Source: Romanomermis culicivorax
Lineage: Eukaryota > Nematoda > Enoplea > Mermithida > Mermithidae
Direction of reading: 5' to 3'
NCBI GenBank assembly: GCA_963922205.1
Contig: CAWUHX010000012.1
Coordinates: 372,001-436,000 of the forward strand
Length of the DNA: 64,000 nt
Part shown: positions 22,783-35,700 of the stretch, one piece after another
Layout of the letters: every line of letters begins with the position of its first letter
Position numbering within the stretch: the first letter of the stretch is position 1
Position numbers and translations under genes: made by a program
The notes under the pieces: model-generated
Seen by the model: the letters and a program-made list of their open reading frames with translations, nothing else
The model's database searches: none
What the model was told of the DNA's origin: nothing

Positions 22783-22909
22783 GGCGCCCGTATTTCCACA
22801 ACCGCGGTCTATGACCTGGCGCTTCACGCAAATGTTCATAAATATAAAATCGAAATATATTCAAACGAGGCACAATCTACACACGTTTAGAAAAAAATCA
22901 GATTTGTAA
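22783..22909 (+). CDS. Possible terminal exon on the plus strand
   Basis: A pyrimidine-rich acceptor (TTCTCCCTTTACCGTTCAG) at 22764-22782 is followed by a GC-richer segment open in two frames. One reads GARISTTAVYDLAL.. to a stop at 22888; the other reads APVFPQPRSMTWRF.. to a stop at 22907. No family is recognised. It could be the 3' exon of a gene starting near 22.2 kb. Confidence 0.2.
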
Positions 22910-25832
22910 AAAAATTAAAAAATAAGTTAAATTCATTTTGTACACTAAATAAATTACTCACGTAGGTATGACACGAAATTCTGTAATTAATAATGAGCAT
23001 ATAAAATTTAAATCACTTCGACTTTTTGTACATTTTTCAGTTTTTAAAAAGCAATCATCACATTTCACCAGCTCAACAGGACAGGATTTCCGAACAATTT
23101 TGTATGTTTTTTGCTAAAAATAATGAAAGATTCGATTGTCCGAAGAAACCCTGTTCGAAAAATGATAAAATCTAGAAATTTACCCATAATTTGCAATTCA
23201 CGAAAAGTTTTTACGACAAAATAAGAATACAATCCGAAAAAATACAAAAGAGCGTCAAAAGTGAAAAACAATAGAACAAAACAAAAAAATGTCGTTTTCC
23301 ACCCAAAAAGAGATCTAAAATCTTTTACCGGGTAGTGTTCCCACTCGGAAAAATTCTAAATTTTACAAAATCGCACGTTAATTGACAACGATTGACGACG
23401 AAACGTTTATATCACTAAACTTTATGCTGGATATACAAGCCTAAATGGATAAAAGAAAACTCACAATATCTCGTATGTAGAACGTGCTCTGCTTCTCCTA
23501 TAGCAAATACGAAGCGACGCCTAAAGAAGTTACACATTAAACATCAGTTTTATTCAACGAGCTCGAAAACCATTTCTCTCCTCAAAAATTTGGAAAATCA
23601 GAAATCATTGGCAAATATTTCAAACTCCATCTAAAAATAGGATAGAAATGATCTTGCTCGGATAAAATACTGTTTCAACCTAATGAAAAGAATTACCGTT
23701 ATAAAAATTTGAAAATTTTGAGCATTAATTCATTTCAGGCTACACAGAACTTATCGACATTCTAGAAAACAAGAAATACTATGCACTAATTCTATCATTC
23801 TTAGTGAACAGTTTTTTGATCAACAAAAGATTACTAAAACGCAGAATATGTATATTTTTAGTATTATGAAAATTTTTAATTTTCTCGATATTTCTAATAT
23901 TGTACGTATCACTACAATCATATCAGTTTCATTATATGCGTAATCGTAAGACGTCGATACACATCAACTATAATAATGTCATGAAATTCTTTGTGTTCTG
24001 CTGTAGTTTTTCACTCTGTTCATTATGTGGAGCATACACTAACAAGATCGAACATTCAGGTAGGAGCAAATCATCGTGATATTTTTGGGCCCCGACGTTC
24101 CATGTAGGATTGTTTTCTCATCCTTATATGCTTCGTTTATCAAAGTCTATTAATCCCGCTCTAAAGCTTTTTTATCATAAAACCCGCCACGTACCATTAA
24201 TTAAGTATAGAATTATCTCTTCATACATGCAGCAACTACTATGTTTCATATTTTGTGTACGATTCTGGCCTACGATCTTTCCTTAGAATGCATCTGCTAC
24301 ATTTACTTTCTTTTTTCACTTTGATTGGAATCTTTTCTGCTGTGCATTTTACTGCGCCGCTCTATATCTTTTCAACACACCCCCATTGATCTTCAGTGAT
24401 AGCCCCGAAATGACTATATTATTTCCCCTTATTTTCGTTTCTGTTATGGTCGCCAAAGCTGAGAAACGTCAGGGCCAAAAAACTGGAGGCAGACGAACAG
24501 GGCCGTTCTAAGGGGGGGGGGGGCAACTGGGCGGCCGCCCAGGGCCGCAAAAAATTTTCTAGTGTATGTGTAGTAAAAGGAGCACTGCTATTCTAATTAT
24601 GTAACTTTTTGTGTTCACCTGTTTTGTAAGTTTGCATGAAGTTGTGGTTTATAATGTGATGTTTTTATATGTTCGGGGTAGTTGGTCGTGGTTTTGATCA
24701 GAGTTCATGTGTGCTGGACGTTTGTCCACTGGTTTTAGTCGTTTTTCCCACTTCGTAATAAATCGTTTTCGTAACTAATTTGCATAAATGACCAAGGCGT
24801 TGGTCTTGCTGTAAGGGTATTTCGACTAGTGATTGCTTCTATCCTAGCATAGCACCTTTCTCTGTGCTTTATTCTGGGTCATTACACAACGTGTTGTCCT
24901 ATTGCTGACCAGTAGTCGCCTGTCTGTAGTCTGAAGCTGTGCGCACAGCAGAGTTCCTTGAGCTCACTTTATTCTGGTAATTTTTCTCGCCTTACTTTAC
25001 GTTTTCACAGTCTTTATTCCACTTCTTCTACATATGCTTGCAAAATACCTTTTTAGCGGAATTTAACAACATTTCCTATTTATGTATGCAAACATTACAA
25101 AATTCCCGAAAATATACTTTTGGCGCCAGTTTGTTAGATTCTATCGCTCTTATGGTCGAAGAACAGCTAAACATAATAGCCTTATGAGAGATGCTTTACA
25201 TAACATTAATTCCTTCGCACATGATGAAATTGAAACAAATATCAGAAAATTCTATTTTCTTTGGTAAGAATTTTCCCTGTTAGTTACAGTGCACTCAAAA
25301 AATATGTTTAAGAATAAGAATCATAATATTGTTATTATATCAGCATTACAAAAGGGAAAAAAGGAGATTAGAAAAATGAATGAAAAAAGCCGATAGTGGG
25401 CATAAAGCTTTAAATACCCGATTATTACTGACGAAAACTATATATGAGATGTACCAATTGTAGACTTTTCTGCGTATAAAGAGAATTTTTCGGCATCAAT
25501 TTGAGTTCCAAGTTGTTTCTTGATCTGCTGATCGACTGCATGATGATGATATAGCTTCAGAATAGCGATTCTCTCAGGAAAACAATAATCCGGGAAGTTT
25601 ATGCTCTGAGAAATATTTTTGTACTTCGTCAACCGTTAGTTAATGACAGATTCAGTTGAAATTTTGATGACCACGTAGTCACTAGATTCAGATTATGTCA
25701 AGTTTTAGATACATAAAATATATGTAGAGTAGAAATAAAATAGGTACTAAAATCTTACTTGATGTACATATGAGCACACCGCTCAAAACGCCAATATCAC
25801 TATAATTAGTATTAATGAGTCTAACTTGTATG
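22910..25832. other. Intergenic, mostly featureless
   Basis: AT-rich. Near 24500 a CAGGGCCGTTCTAAGG start with a run of 12 G and a GGGCGGCCGCCC palindrome resembles one end of a hAT-type MITE whose other end I could not locate. An open frame at 25082-25267 matches nothing known. Confidence 0.35.
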
Positions 25833-25840
25833 CAAACAAG

Positions 25841-26272
25841 GGGTCTTTTTAACAATTTTACCCCACCGTTTTTTTGTTTTCACGCTTTTCCTGTTCTTTG
25901 TGTAAATTGTTAAAAAGGTCCGATTTCTGTGACTAGTGAGTAGACATTAATTTTTCCTTTAAAATTTTCCTTAGGCTTAGGCTTAGGGTACAGCAGCTGC
26001 GCCCCAAGGGCGCAGCTCTGTTGAGGCTCTTCCAAATGAAGTTGTTTAGTTAAAATAGCAGTCAGTAAACATGCTTGGTCAAATGATTATTTTCAGTCTT
26101 GTTTAGTTGTGCCTGCTTGGTCGAGTGGATATGACACTTGCCTTTGAAACACTCGATTCTGACTTCGATTCCGGTTGCTACGTAAATTTTCTTAAGTTTC
26201 TGTCCTTTCTTACGCAGGGAAAGCGTGAAAAACAAAAAAAAAACGGTGGGGGTAAAATTGTTAAAAAGGTCC
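25841..26272. mobile_element. 432-bp MITE with long inverted ends, carrying a tRNA-like segment
   Basis: Arms of about 55 bp read GGG-TC-TTTTTAACAATTTTACCCC-ACCG.. on the left and inverted on the right, with an 8-bp duplication CAAACAAG (25833-25840 and 26273-26280). Inside are a GGCTTA triplet repeat at about 25972, a GCGCCCCAAGGGCGC hairpin and a tRNA-like sequence (26111-26188). Confidence 0.75.
26111..26188 (+). ncRNA. tRNA-derived sequence (Ser-like anticodon loop) inside a MITE
   Basis: GGTCGAGTGGATATGACA resembles a D-arm/A-box, GCCTTTGAAACA an anticodon arm with loop TTTGAAA (anticodon TGA), and CTTCGATTCCGG a T-arm/B-box. The acceptor stem does not pair well, so it is probably a pseudo-tRNA or SINE-type promoter rather than a functional tRNA. 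Confidence 0.4.
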
Positions 26273-26355
26273 CAAACAAGAGCTATATAAGCTTCTTTGA
26301 GCAGAAACGTGTTTACAAAAAATCTTTCCTATTTAGAAAACTGCATGCTTTATAG

Positions 26356-26409
26356 TTTACACAATTATGGAATGTGCATCCGAGCACACACATTCCATAA
26401 TTGTGTAAA
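26356..26409. repeat. Perfect 21-bp inverted repeat with 12-base loop
   Basis: TTTACACAATTATGGAATGTG (26356-26376) is followed after 12 bases by its exact reverse complement (26389-26409). It could form a clean hairpin in RNA or be the relic of a small palindromic element. Confidence 0.8.
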
Positions 26410-27539
26410 GCACCTGCTTTTTCTACTCTGTACTTTCTTGTGCCAACAGGGGCAAAAATGGTTGATTTATAGTTGCACTTTTTGGTTTTCTAGTTTGCTG
26501 ACGACATTATCTAGCTGATAGAAAATATCAGCACATTGCTCTGTATGGTACACACATTTTTACCATCTTATGTAGCAATTACTGAATTTCGCTCCGAAAA
26601 AACTGGAAAATAGACCTGGAAAAGTAGGAGAATTTCATTTGGAAAAACCTCTTGTCTCGGGCTTTTTATCAAGGGGATACGTGCAAATGTTGCATTTAAT
26701 AAAAGTTATATGCAATGTCGTCTATTATACATGAGCATACACAGAGTTGTTGCCATTCAACCGATTCATGACTGAGTTCGACCAGGACCGCTAAAACTCC
26801 AAAAACAACCCTGCAGACGAAAAACTGTTACTCGGACCTCCTCAATTAGGAATGCGGTGTATTAATGTCCTCCAAAACACACGGAGTTCAATGCAACGAA
26901 ATATGCCAAGGATTGGGTAGATCTATTCAGGATGAGCCAAAAAAAGCGATCGATGCTGGCTTAGAATCAAAAATACTAAACGTCGATCTTTTTGCAAAAA
27001 AACAAGCAACAAAATTTACAAAAATTAACATGTTTTACAACAGAAATGAGTAAATTACGTCCAAGCATAAGAACCATATAACAGCTGAGAACTACAAGAG
27101 AGTCGTTTCAATGTGTCCTCCTCTCTTTTTCACCACTAATTTTAATTGTTTTTCAGACTGGTCAATGGCAGAATTGATTTTGCTTCTTTCGAATTTCAAA
27201 ACAAAAGCACTTGATTTTGGCAAAATTTTGCCCATATTGAAACAAGAAACTGATGACTTTAAATTATGTGTAGATTATAGATGCTTCTTAAAGTATTCTT
27301 GTGTGTGAACAACATTACAAATTTTTTTCATTCTTCACATTTTTTCACAATAGAATAAGTTTTACTTCGATTTTACAACTTTTACTTTTTGAAAAATGAC
27401 AGCTTTTACAAAATTTGTTTATGCAATGTCATAAGGACTAGAAGCATAAAACTTGGCCCTTACAACAGTGACAAATAGAGGATTCTAATGCAGTAATCCG
27501 CATTAAAAAAGATTCATCCGTTCGGAAGTTATGAAAGTC

Positions 27540-27660
27540 AGCGCCGGTTGTCTTTTTTTGGCTCAGCCGGCGTAACCAAATCCATATTGATGACCCAAAA
27601 CAGAAGCGTAAAAAGAAGATATTAGAAAGAATGATGAAAAATACCAAAAAACTGTACTAA
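27540..27660 (+). CDS. Possible short terminal exon
   Basis: After an AG at 27539-27542 the plus strand is open for about 40 codons (SAPVVFFWLSRRNQ.., IDDPKQKRKKKILERM..) to a stop near 27660. The pattern PVxxFWxS followed by a basic tail faintly resembles PET100-type mitochondrial assembly factors, but upstream exons are not seen. I regard it as weak. Confidence 0.15.
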
Positions 27661-28778
27661 CCAGGAAGCAACTTTTTCAACAGTTTTGGAGTAAAAACTA
27701 CTAGATATTTGGCTCTATCATCTCAATCTTTATATGTTTTATCATTAATTTTGAACGTTCATTTAAAACATGAATCTAGCACGAATAATTTTTGCTCATA
27801 TTTTTCCCGCAGTTACTCATGTGATGATCCTTGATGATTTTGCGACCATAGTAAGGTGTTCTGCAGGAAAAAAGGAAGGGGTAATACACCCTTTACCTCT
27901 TATGTGCATGTATGATTTGGAGAGTTGTTCTACAAACAGGCCGTCTAAAAAATCCACAGTACTAGCACAGTAACCGACGAAGATTCGAGGTTCCAATTTT
28001 TAAAATTACTCTAATTTCATATGCCAGAAACTTAACCTATTATCAAGAGGAATGGTTCAATGTAAAATCACGGAAATATAGGATTTGGCGGTTTTCCTAC
28101 TTTTTTGATACATCTAGCAAAAATTGACGAATTAGAAAGGAAATAATTTTTAATATTTCAGTTGTGAATAAAAAAACACTTAGTAAGATCACTACTTGCA
28201 TACAAAGAAAAATGGGTTTAAATAGATTCCTGACCTGTTTGCAGCTCTCCAACAAACAATTGGCATCTACGGAAAACTAGAAATTTTGTTGTTCTGTAAA
28301 AAACAATTTCGCAAAATTTATAAAAATAAACGGCTCACGAAGCAGAGGTTCAATGCTTTCAGTTCAATTGTCAATAGTGGTGACGCATTTTTACAGTAAG
28401 GCACGCATAGCAATAGCCAGACATCAGGGCCCGGCTTAGCTGTTCGTTTAATTTAGTTGCATCCAACTTATACTAGATAATGCGGTTTCTCAGACAATGC
28501 TTACAAACTAGAAATGTATAAAATTAATTGGAAACAGAGATCTTAATGTGTCTCCGTTAGATTTTTGACTAAACTAAAAGTGTTCAAGTCACTGAGAAAC
28601 GGGGCCCAGGTGATTAAATAATTTTTAAATAGTGGAAATTGACACGAAAAAACTGGTATACTGCAAGTAAGTATAGCTCGGGTATATAATTGCTATATGC
28701 CTACGAAATGTTGACGCAAGATCTTGGAGAACATGACCTGAACACTAGTTCGTGTAGCTACATACTAAGGTAGTGAAA
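27661..28778. other. Intergenic with a possible hAT-type MITE
   Basis: CAGGGCCCGGCTTAGC at 28427 and GAGAAACGGGGCCCAGG near 28600 are partly inverted and may bound a decayed 180-bp element. Otherwise nothing is seen. Confidence 0.3.
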
Positions 28779-29160
28779 CATGTACACGTAACGGGGCCCT
28801 CAGGTCTGGGGGGAAGGGTCTCTGAGGAAAAAAATTGATTTTTTCACCAAAAAGGTCTGAAAAACGGTTAAAAAATAGTAATTTTTGTCTAAAAAACTGT
28901 AAAAATGTATTCATGGCGCGGAGCACCGAGAAAATTGACATTTATGACAATTTTTTTAACCAAACTTTGACATTTTTCGTCAAGAAATTGACACAGTTTT
29001 CAGTATTTTTCCAACCAAAAGTATGGGGCGTCCTACGACTACCACAGGGCTAGCCATAGGATTGGAAAATCTGGGGGGGGGTGGTGCCCAATGGCTAGCC
29101 ATATGACCGACGATTTCTGGGGCGGGGTTCCTATAGCACTTCCTCCCAATTACATGTGCG
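28779..29160 (-). mobile_element. Family A MITE, copy A3
   Basis: Reverse-oriented family A sequence from CACGTAACGGGGCCCTCAGG to CCCAATTACATGTGCG, including GGCTAGCC blocks and the TTTGACATTTTTC spacers. The terminal motifs are mutated and no clear duplication remains. Confidence 0.7.
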
Positions 29161-29646
29161 GCTGAAAGCGTTTTGCAAAAGTCGTATATTGTGAACAATC
29201 ATTTATGTGCACTGCAGAAAGATTTTGATCGAAATCGAATGTTTCCCCGCATCGCAAATATAATTCTTCTCACTTTCTATTTGAAATCAGAACTTTCCAC
29301 GACATTATATTCTAATCCTATTTTTTTCTCAAAATGAAAGACCTGACAGTTGATTGCCTTAATATACTCCAATTCAAACTCAGCAATCTTTGTGTATGCG
29401 TATTTCAGACAGGATAATGGAAGAGGATTTCCAGATCGGCATAATACTTTCCCACTCTGGCAAAAATTCTTCGCTAATTATACGTGCAAGCAATTTTAAA
29501 TCGTTTAGAACCATTAAAAGCTTTAAATTTAATGCTCTTATCAGCAGTTGTTTAAATGTAGATTCTATAAATAGACAATTTTAAAGCAACTTTCTTAACA
29601 TGCGTTAAAGTTTGCGGTCTTCGTGCATACGACCCTTAGAATTTTG

Positions 29647-29652
29647 TTTATT
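29647..29652 (-). terminator. Poly(A) signal AATAAA downstream of FOXO
   Basis: AATAAA on the minus strand about 100 bp after the FOXO stop codon (29751-29753). Confidence 0.5.
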
Positions 29653-29750
29653 AACATTTCGTAAGCGAATCTTGAATCTCGTAAAGCGATTTTTATGTTT
29701 CTAAAATGTTTTTCATGCTTTACAAGTCTGCCTGTGCACTAAACTTACGT

Positions 29751-32700
29751 TCAATTCGAAAATTCGACCGCGTCGTCCACCGAATTGAGCCACGTCGACC
29801 ACAACGGCCCGACATTCGTCGCTGCCGCCGCGGCCGTTTGACAGCGCGTCGTGTTAGCATAAGAGCTATTGACGACGACAGGTGGCGCGTTAGCCGCCGC
29901 CGACGGCGTTCGGTTGCAATCGGTCAAAAACGCTCGCGTATTAATCATCGTCGCGACTGATGCAGACGACGCATTGTCCAAAGAATTTTCATTTACGCCG
30001 CACAACATTTTGTCGCCGGTGATTGTTGTCGTAGACGACGAATTCGTGAGCAATAAGCGACAAAGTTCGTCGCTATTCACTCGTTGATGAGCCGTCAGAT
30101 GGTCGTTGAAAAGAGAAGCGTTGGCGAAGTTGTCGAATGTCTTGTTATCCGACAGCTTGTCTAAAATGTGAAATTTTGAAACGATATTCATTTTAAATTT
30201 AGTAAGATCTTATAATATACGAGCACGAATGACATTGGACTCACATTCTTCGAAAACGTTCGGGCATACCTTCAAAAAACCTTCTCAAAAACTCTATATA
30301 GCAGCCCAGGAAATCAGTGAAATTTAACAAATATTAATACTAAAATACCAATGTAACTAATCACTATAATATTTCTGTATTTCAAATGAACGATATCTCG
30401 ACAGACCATCCAATCGGAGTTTCTACATCTAATATCACTGTATCTAATCTACTTGGAAGCTCAAACTCAGCGTTTGCATATTCAGAATTTTTCAATACCA
30501 TGGCATGATTCGTTGTCCAGTGATGAAAAACTTAGCCACACTTTACTCAGTTTTTCCTCAACCCGAGAACGTAATGTATATCATTTACAAAAGTAAACAA
30601 ACATTGCGCGCATGCTTATCAATCATATATTTTGCGGTCGACTATATAAACTAAACTGGAAAAATCAGTTTTTAGTCAATTAAAAAACTGGAATTTGAAA
30701 AGTACACAGCAGCAAAAAAAGAAAACACTGGAATGGAATAAACAGAGAAAAGTTGAAAAGTACCTGGAAAAAAATGCGTGGGTGTGTCGATCGGAATAAC
30801 GTTAGCCGCCGAGCTCAGGATCATCGAATTATTCATCATCGAATTCGAATTTGAATTGATCATCAACTGACGCCACAAATTTTTGTTTAATTCGTCGGCT
30901 TCCGTTTGACATTGCTTTTCGTCTTGAACGACAATTTTAAGGGGAACGGGCGCCGGTATGGAAACTTGCTGTTCGTTACCAGATAACATTGTGACCCTAA
31001 AAATATAACACGAAAAATATATGAGTGAAATGGCAAGATGATGGCATATACGCGGTAAGATGGCAACTAAAAATATTAAGTTACAGCAATCGGATATGCA
31101 CAAAAATCTAAAACGATCTGTTAGACTAAATTGGACTTTGTGTTTGTGATTTTTAATTCTTCGCTGTCTTCCTGCCAGAATGATATACAAATCCAATAAA
31201 ATTAGGAAAAGTCAATAAAAAATGAAATTGAATGAGTATGCCGAAGAAGATTTGAAAATTTCAAACAAATTCTACAACTCTCCAAAAGTGAGCACTTGAC
31301 GAATTGCGCGTGTTTCATAAAAAATTTGCAATTATGAGAGATTGAAAAACAAACTGTTCTGTTCATAAAATTTTATTTGTTCAAAAGCATTTCCGCGTCT
31401 ATTGATCAATGTAAATAAAATTTGCTAGAAATGGAATTTTTCAGAACTGTCATGATAAAATATATTGACAGATTCAAAAGAAAATTAAATTTCAAATCGA
31501 TTTATTTTTGAAAACACTATGAAACAGAGTCTCACCGCAGCGTTTGCTCGCCATCTTCTATCAATGTATTTGTCATATTATTGTCGCCGCTAGAAAATGA
31601 TTGGTCAAATTCTCGCTTGATTTTATGTGCTTCAGCAGCTTTCTTTGATTGTTGCTGAAGCGCTTTAGTATACGAAGAATCCGAGGCGCTGAAGTTGTTT
31701 AATGGAAAAGCATGGCCGTGAGGCCAACGACTGGCGCCGGTTGTCCCGTATTGCGCATATTCCGTTCCTAATCCGGCGGTTATTGCCTGAGCGAGGCCAG
31801 ACGTTAGGGATAAAGAGTAAGGATCTGCAATAATATTGAAATTTTAATACAATAAGAAGAGTCAGAATGATTGAAAAAATGAAGATGATCAGATCACACT
31901 GAAAAATAAGAATGAAACACAAAGGAGGCGAAAAAAGAAGCTAAATGAAAAGGAAGAATTTGAGAAACGACTGATGAATCGAAAATGGACATCTTTTACG
32001 GAAGCGTATGACAAAGAACAGCGGAGAAGTTGATCGGAAAAGTGGACGAACAAAGGGAAAAAAAGGGTAAAACTATGGAAAAGAAACAGATAACAGAGGA
32101 AATCTAAGAAGTAGAAAATAAAACAACTAGAACAAAAGCAGAACATAAATTTTACCGAAAACATGTACACCAAATAAGAATATCTAAAAATGATTAGACA
32201 AGCATATGATGCAAAGATTATAAATGCACAGCATGAAAATTCTGCTGGGAAAGCCAGGAAAGGGGGTGGGATAAAATTTTTTCTTATTGCAAAAAAGTCT
32301 TCTAACGTCCAAGCAGCATATCCTTCTATCTATATTAGTAAAATATATGAAATTATCCCATTAGTGAACACTTTTTAAAGTTTTAATGTTACTCTTTTGG
32401 AATCAAGTATGAATTGTTAACAAAAATCATTGAGCTGCAGCATCATTTTCATTATTATGACAACTTTCTCTTCTCTTTTTCTCATTTTCCTTCATCATCT
32501 TCTTGATCAATGCTGGGCTTTCGAATCTGCTAGGGGTTAGCAAGAATCTGATGAGGGTCAATCAAAATGTGCAGGGAGTTCAGACCTCCAAACCCTCTTG
32601 TGAATGTATGCGTCTTACCCGAGCTAAGTCATTGTCTGAATGAATAGTATACAAGCAAAGATATGAAAAAAGCAACTATTTTAGTTCTACCATCATTGTG

Positions 32701-35700
32701 ATAATGGTCGCCGTTGCTCAATTTAAACGACGACGAAAGTAGGTCGCGCAAAGAACATTGGACGTCGGTTGGACCGCCGTCCGGAATATTATTCGGATTA
32801 TCAATCATCAAATCGGCAGAAAAATTATTATTAATCGACGCTGATGAATAGTCACTGGTGTCGCAGCCGATCGGATCGTCGACAGAAAATTTACGATCGC
32901 CGTTCGACAAAACGGACGGTCTGAAAGAACTGGAAAAAGAATTGTCCCGCGACGCAGCAGCTGACGAAGACGACGTAGAAGAGTATAAGGAATCGCAAGA
33001 TGTGGCATTGACTGTTGTAATCGCTACTGTGTTCGTAGCTGGAGAGAAGACGGAGCATGATTTCACATGAAATTTCACGGACTGAATTTTATAGACGATT
33101 GGTACAAATTGAGAGTATCAATAAAAACATGCAAAATTATCCATCGGAGTGATTTTTATCATTGATCAATCCTTTCCTTCAATTCAGCCAAAATAAGTTT
33201 GTCATGAACCTGAAGTCCGCATATTTATTTTGAAGTTTTAAAACTTTTGAAGACAAATATGTCTCCGTGTTAACATCACAAAGCATACATGTAATTGGGG
33301 GGGAAGTGCTATGGGAACCGCCCCCCAGAAATCGTCGACCATATGGCTAGCCATTGGGCGACAGCCCCCCAGGATTTTCCAATCCAATCGCTAGCCATAT
33401 GGTAGCCGTTGGGACCCCCATACTTTTGGTCGGAAAAATACTGAAAAATGTCAATTTTTTGATTAAAAATGTCAATTTTTGAACGAAAAATGGTAAAAAA
33501 TGTGGATTTTCTTGGCGCTTCGCGCCATGGATTTATTTTTTCTGTTATTTTGGGGAAAAATTACTATTTTTTGAACTATTTTTGGGACTTTTTTCGTGAA
33601 AAAATCGAAGTTTTTTTCTTGAGAGACCCCACCCCCCAAACTTTTGGGAATTACTGACCCCCAGCCCCAAAAAAGTCGCCCAACCCCCTCCCCCAGACCT
33701 CGGGGCTCCGTTACATGTATGTCACAAAGCATAATTTCACTACAAAGCTCAATATGATGCTCAATATGGTACTCAATATATAACAACGAACGAAAAATAT
33801 GGACGTGCTTTGACTTTACAAGAAGTTTATATTGCAGCACATTACGGATGCATGTTCGAACAAGTTCAAGATCTAAAATTCCAGATATTGCACAACAAAG
33901 ATGGAAAAGTTGGACCAAGCATACATGCACATAGGGGGTAGAGGGTAAACCCTATTACCTGAGACCCTGAACACCCCCTAGCATGAAAAAAATCGTCAGG
34001 CACCCTCTGAACTTTTCCCAATACGTTTTTTTCGATTACTTCATATATATTTTGTATGAAAAAATATGCCTGTGGAGCTCTTTTTTGGTCACCCCGGCCG
34101 CCACCCCCTTCGATTAAAAGCCCCTGGAAAATTTTTGCCGTCCATGTCTGAAAACAAGATTACCAAACAGCCAATCGGATTTCATTCTTTTTCAGCGTTT
34201 CAAGCCTCTTCCGATATTTATATTTTCCATTAGTTTTCGTAAAAAATGTCTCAATTACAACCCATATATGCAAGCGGGCCTATTGTTTGATAAGAGAATG
34301 AACGTTTTATACTTTATATCAAGACGAATATTGTATCCCATGGAGTGATAGGTACAACGAATACTAAAGTGATAGGCTTTCGAAATTAAGGCTTATAGTT
34401 CAGTCCATCATATAAAATCATCAGATCGTGTGATTGGAAAATAACACACGAAATGATACAATTGTTCTTCTAAGAATGACCAATATTTGGCAAATATCGT
34501 CTATTTTTCACAGAAAACTTTTATGAAATAAAAATTGATTAAATGAATTTGCGATTCACTTCCATCTAAAAACATAGGTGGTAGGTAAAAGAAAATTTTT
34601 TCGGACTGGAAAGAAATGTTTCAGGACATCCGACCAAAAAAACTTCCTCAGAGTTTCCATTCATAATAAAATGTTCTCCTGAACCCTCACCATTCATAAG
34701 TGAATTTTGACCACTGATACCCATCATTCGTTTAGGAGAATTTGATGATGAAGGATCATTGTGTGACCAAGATCGTATCTGACCCACGGGCGTCGTTTGA
34801 ACGGCGCTTTTAACGTTCTTTGGATGTTTGGTCGCGCTGGTCCGGTATCGTTTGGCTTCTTCGGTCAAATCGACAGTCCACCAGGAGGGTTTGTCCATTC
34901 CGTTTCGTTTAACGCGTTTGAAACGACTGTGCAACGACAAATTATGACGAACTGAATTCTAAAAAATTAGAAATATCATTTTCGAGGAAAAAGCTAATGG
35001 TGAATAGGGTAAAATTTCGAAACGAAAAATAATCAACTTGGTAACATTCAGTATTTTTGTCTGTTTTCATGATAATGATGCCCGAACGATTATGTTCACA
35101 AAAAAATTGCGAAAAAATTACTTTCAAGAAAAAAGGTCTGTTAAGTCTCTTCTTCGCTGAGGGATCTTAAAAATATGGGGCTTTACATACAGGTATACGA
35201 AAATCAATGAATTTTATGTATAAGCTCATCAAAGACAAAATGTAAATAATAGAACCGAAAAGCACCCCCAATAATAGCAATTAGAATCATACTCTAATTG
35301 CACTGTTTACCTTCCACCCAGTAGAGCTATGCAAATTTCGCTGGTTCTTGAAAGCGTCAACATTCTTCACCATCCAATCATAAATTTCAGCCAACGTCAT
35401 GCGCTGCTCGGTCGATGTCAATATGGCCTGAAGCAAGAAGAAAGTGAACCTTAATGAGGAGTTTCGAACATAATGAGGATGCGTAGTTTCATTAAAAGAT
35501 TCTATAATTGACGAAATGTGCGGGGAAAATGTTGAGCTAAAAAGGCGCAAAATTGAGACCGAAAAACTTGGAATCGAGACAACCAGACGATAAAAAACAA
35601 AAATATATATATCCTCAAAAATATTCTGTTCGGCTTGTGAAGCATATCAATCGAAATCATCGGGATTTATGGAACGCAGCGAAAAATTGATAGCCGATGG

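Noticed and set aside
26111-26188. Functional tRNA-Ser gene
   Set aside because: The acceptor stem does not pair and it sits inside a mobile element; recorded instead as a tRNA-derived sequence.
29706-30087. Arginine-rich plus-strand frames
   Set aside because: Antisense shadows of the last FOXO exon.
32629-33078. FOXO exon 5 extended upstream to a GTG at 33078
   Set aside because: The 40 bases before 33038 are open only by chance; the acceptor CTCTCCAG at 33039-33046 gives the phase required by the previous donor.
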